Shown here: positions 62,541 to 64,000 of the stretch, piece after piece
Layout of the letters: each line of letters opens with the position of its first letter
Numbering within the stretch: the stretch's first letter is position 1
NCBI RefSeq assembly: GCF_010550695.1
Contig: NZ_JAAGOB010000009.1
Coordinates: 173,467-237,466, forward strand
Origin: Phytoactinopolyspora alkaliphila
GTDB taxonomy: Bacteria; Actinomycetota; Actinomycetes; Jiangellales; Jiangellaceae
DNA length: 64,000 bases
Reading direction: 5' to 3'
Notes under the pieces: model-generated
Database searches by the model: none
What the model saw: the letters and a program-made list of their open reading frames with translations, nothing else
What the model was told of the DNA's origin: nothing
Made by a program: the position numbers and the translations under genes

Positions 62541-63964
62541 ATGTTCACCCGGCCCAGTGGTAGCGCCGCGGCGTAGAAGGCGGCGTCTTGCTGCCCGTAC
62601 AGGATGGTGGTGTCCAGGCCTGCCTGGTGGCAGGCGTTCTCGGTCTCCTCCACCGCCGCGTTCAGGTCGTCCTTCGACGTCGCCGAGATCGCTACGAGCC
62701 CGGTGTACGCGAGGTCGGCATGCCCAGCGACGAGTTCTCTCTCCCGGCGTTCGACATCGTCGTTCTCACGCTGCTGAACCGCCGAGGTGCGGGTGCCGTT
62801 GCGGTTGCGTCGGCGCTGTTCGGATTCCTGCTCGGCCAGCTCCACCCGGATGTCCCGGGCCGCTTCCCGTGCGGTGCGTGGCCGGTAGAACACACTGATG
62901 GTTCGCTGCACCGACGCGGTGAGCACCAGCGGCACCAGGAACGAAGCGTCGATGTCCTCCCGGGGCCACTCCCGGATCCACACCACCGCGTGCCACCCAT
63001 CGTCGATGCGCACGTGGTCCCACCGCGCCGACACCGCCACCGGACCCGCCGCACTCGGGTCACGTCCGAGTCCGGTCCGCTCCCACACCGGGGCGCGGTG
63101 CGGCCGGAACGCCGTATTGATCACGTACGCCAGTTCGTGTTCGTCCAGCCACGACTCCACCGTGATCTCCGCCGTGTTCAGGCCGGCCGTCAATGACGCC
63201 ATCTCTTTCGCCAGTACCGACGCCGCGCCGGTCGCCCCGCCGCGGCCAGTTCGGGCAATCCGCGGGGCGTTCTTCAGTGCGACCGTGACCGCGATCAGTG
63301 TGTCGTGGCGGGCCGACGCCGGAGCCGCCGCGCCGATCAACTCCCGGTACGACGACGCCGCGGCGCTGGAGTCGTCGCAGCCTTCTTCCCGCCAGTAGGC
63401 GCGGATCGCTTCCCCGCCTTCGGCCATGCACCGCTCCAACACCTGCAGCCTGGCCACCCGGCCGGTACGGGCGGCGCCGCTGAGCGCTCTGCGCCAACCC
63501 GCCACGCGGCGGTTCTGATCGTCATGACTCAGCAGCAGGAACGCCGAGTGACGCAGCCGCGCCACCGCGGTCAGGGTCCGCCGACGCGGGTCATGGATCA
63601 TCGCCGCTGCCGTGACCGAGTGCACGTAGAGCACGGTGCCGGTCAGCTCGCCGGGCAGTGCCAGCACTCCGGCGCGGCGGGGACGCTCCGGGTCGGCGAG
63701 CCACGTGTCCTGCCCCCGAATACGACGCAGCACATAGTTGGCGACTACCGGTGCCCACGAGGCGGCAGTTCTACCGTTCGGGCGGACAAATGCGGCGATC
63801 AATGCGCTCGCCCACACCGGCGCGGACACCAGCAAGCCGCGCATCCCGGCGCTCATCATCGCCGGCCCAAGGACCGCGGCTGCCACCCCGACCCCGTACA
63901 GTTGCGCGGCCGTCAGGCCCCACATCACGCCCCGCTCCGAGCGGCGCCCCAGCCGCGCCGACAC
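62537..63964 (-). CDS. SCO6880-family conjugation protein
   Basis: 475 residues as listed (GTG 63964; the frame is open to the window edge, so the true start may lie outside). RRSERGVMWGLTAAQLYGVG, paired N-terminal membrane helices (about 15-60), GVLALPGELTGTVLYVHS and FLLLSHDDQNRRVAGW, and a long C-terminal coil with EQESEQRRRNRNG, ending in the GLDTTILYGQQDAAFYAALP-type block. This is the SCO6880 family that precedes VirB4-like ATPases in actinobacterial conjugative elements, and it forms part of the transfer channel. Confidence 0.88.
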   Translation of the reverse strand: MSARLGRRSERGVMWGLTAAQLYGVGVAAAVLGPAMMSAGMRGLLVSAPVWASALIAAFVRPNGRTAASWAPVVANYVLRRIRGQDTWLADPERPRRAGVLALPGELTGTVLYVHSVTAAAMIHDPRRRTLTAVARLRHSAFLLLSHDDQNRRVAGWRRALSGAARTGRVARLQVLERCMAEGGEAIRAYWREEGCDDSSAAASSYRELIGAAAPASARHDTLIAVTVALKNAPRIARTGRGGATGAASVLAKEMASLTAGLNTAEITVESWLDEHELAYVINTAFRPHRAPVWERTGLGRDPSAAGPVAVSARWDHVRIDDGWHAVVWIREWPREDIDASFLVPLVLTASVQRTISVFYRPRTAREAARDIRVELAEQESEQRRRNRNGTRTSAVQQRENDDVERRERELVAGHADLAYTGLVAISATSKDDLNAAVEETENACHQAGLDTTILYGQQDAAFYAAALPLGRVNI

Positions 63965-64000
63965 CAGCGACTTCCCCGCCCCGACGGCGGGGTTTACCTC

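Noticed and set aside
1..64000. CRISPR array
   Set aside because: No regularly spaced direct repeats were seen anywhere in the window.

Overview
The window is high-GC DNA with GTG starts, translationally coupled operons, MalEFG-type sugar ABC importers without an ATPase, DUF6247, FIMAH, an HxlR regulator and an SCO6880-type conjugation protein. All of this fits a mycelial or soil actinomycete (Actinomycetota). I cannot name the genus. No rRNA or intact tRNA is present.

The layout is a stack of integrated elements. Three copies of the 3' half of a tRNA-Glu(CTC)-like gene (minus strand; 11364-11416, 19513-19565, 31173-31223) divide the window. Next to copies 2 and 3 lie the remains of tyrosine integrases of one family (18374-19394, 30757-31019). 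The simplest reading is repeated integration of related elements at one tRNA-Glu site. Element 1 is about 11.4-19.5 kb, element 2 about 19.5-31.2 kb, and element 3 starts at 31.2 kb and may run past the window end. Left of the first copy (1-11.3 kb) are scraps (Fic pseudogene, IS3 tail, truncated nucleotidyltransferase) and a minus-strand sugar operon (two permeases, binding protein, two Gfo/Idh/MocA oxidoreductases, secreted glycosidase, LacI regulator). That operon is decaying: a frameshifted permease, a shortened binding protein without a lipobox cysteine, and a glycosidase with an internal stop.

Element 1 is a graveyard of toxin and immunity genes: an Rhs C-terminal EndoU toxin remnant with an intact MafI-like immunity gene, broken DUF4265 and HEAT-repeat genes, then HxlR/DUF1330, a truncated nadC, a PhzF scrap and a broken integrase. 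Element 2 carries an intact seven-gene sugar operon (lipoprotein SBP, two permeases, ceramidase-like hydrolase, GH13 enzyme, enolase-superfamily dehydratase, DegT-like PLP enzyme). It is divergent from a GntR regulator, an SDR dehydrogenase and an ASRT-like protein.

Element 3 holds a defence-like stretch: a HEPN-motif protein, an HTH protein with a DUF3039-type partner, and type III restriction-modification mod/res coupled to a short AAA ATPase. It then carries a secreted LamG protein and a 2147-residue YD-repeat/Rhs protein ending in an HNH nuclease. The Rhs stop codon overlaps a DUF4265 gene, the presumed immunity gene. Downstream is an expanded immunity array: three near-identical HEAT-repeat genes, a small protein behind a conserved 13-codon leader ORF, and a fusion of an unknown domain with DUF4265. 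The window ends in a conjugation operon (SCO6880-like, VirB4-like ATPase, VirD4/TraG-like coupling protein), which suggests that element 3 is or was an integrative conjugative element.
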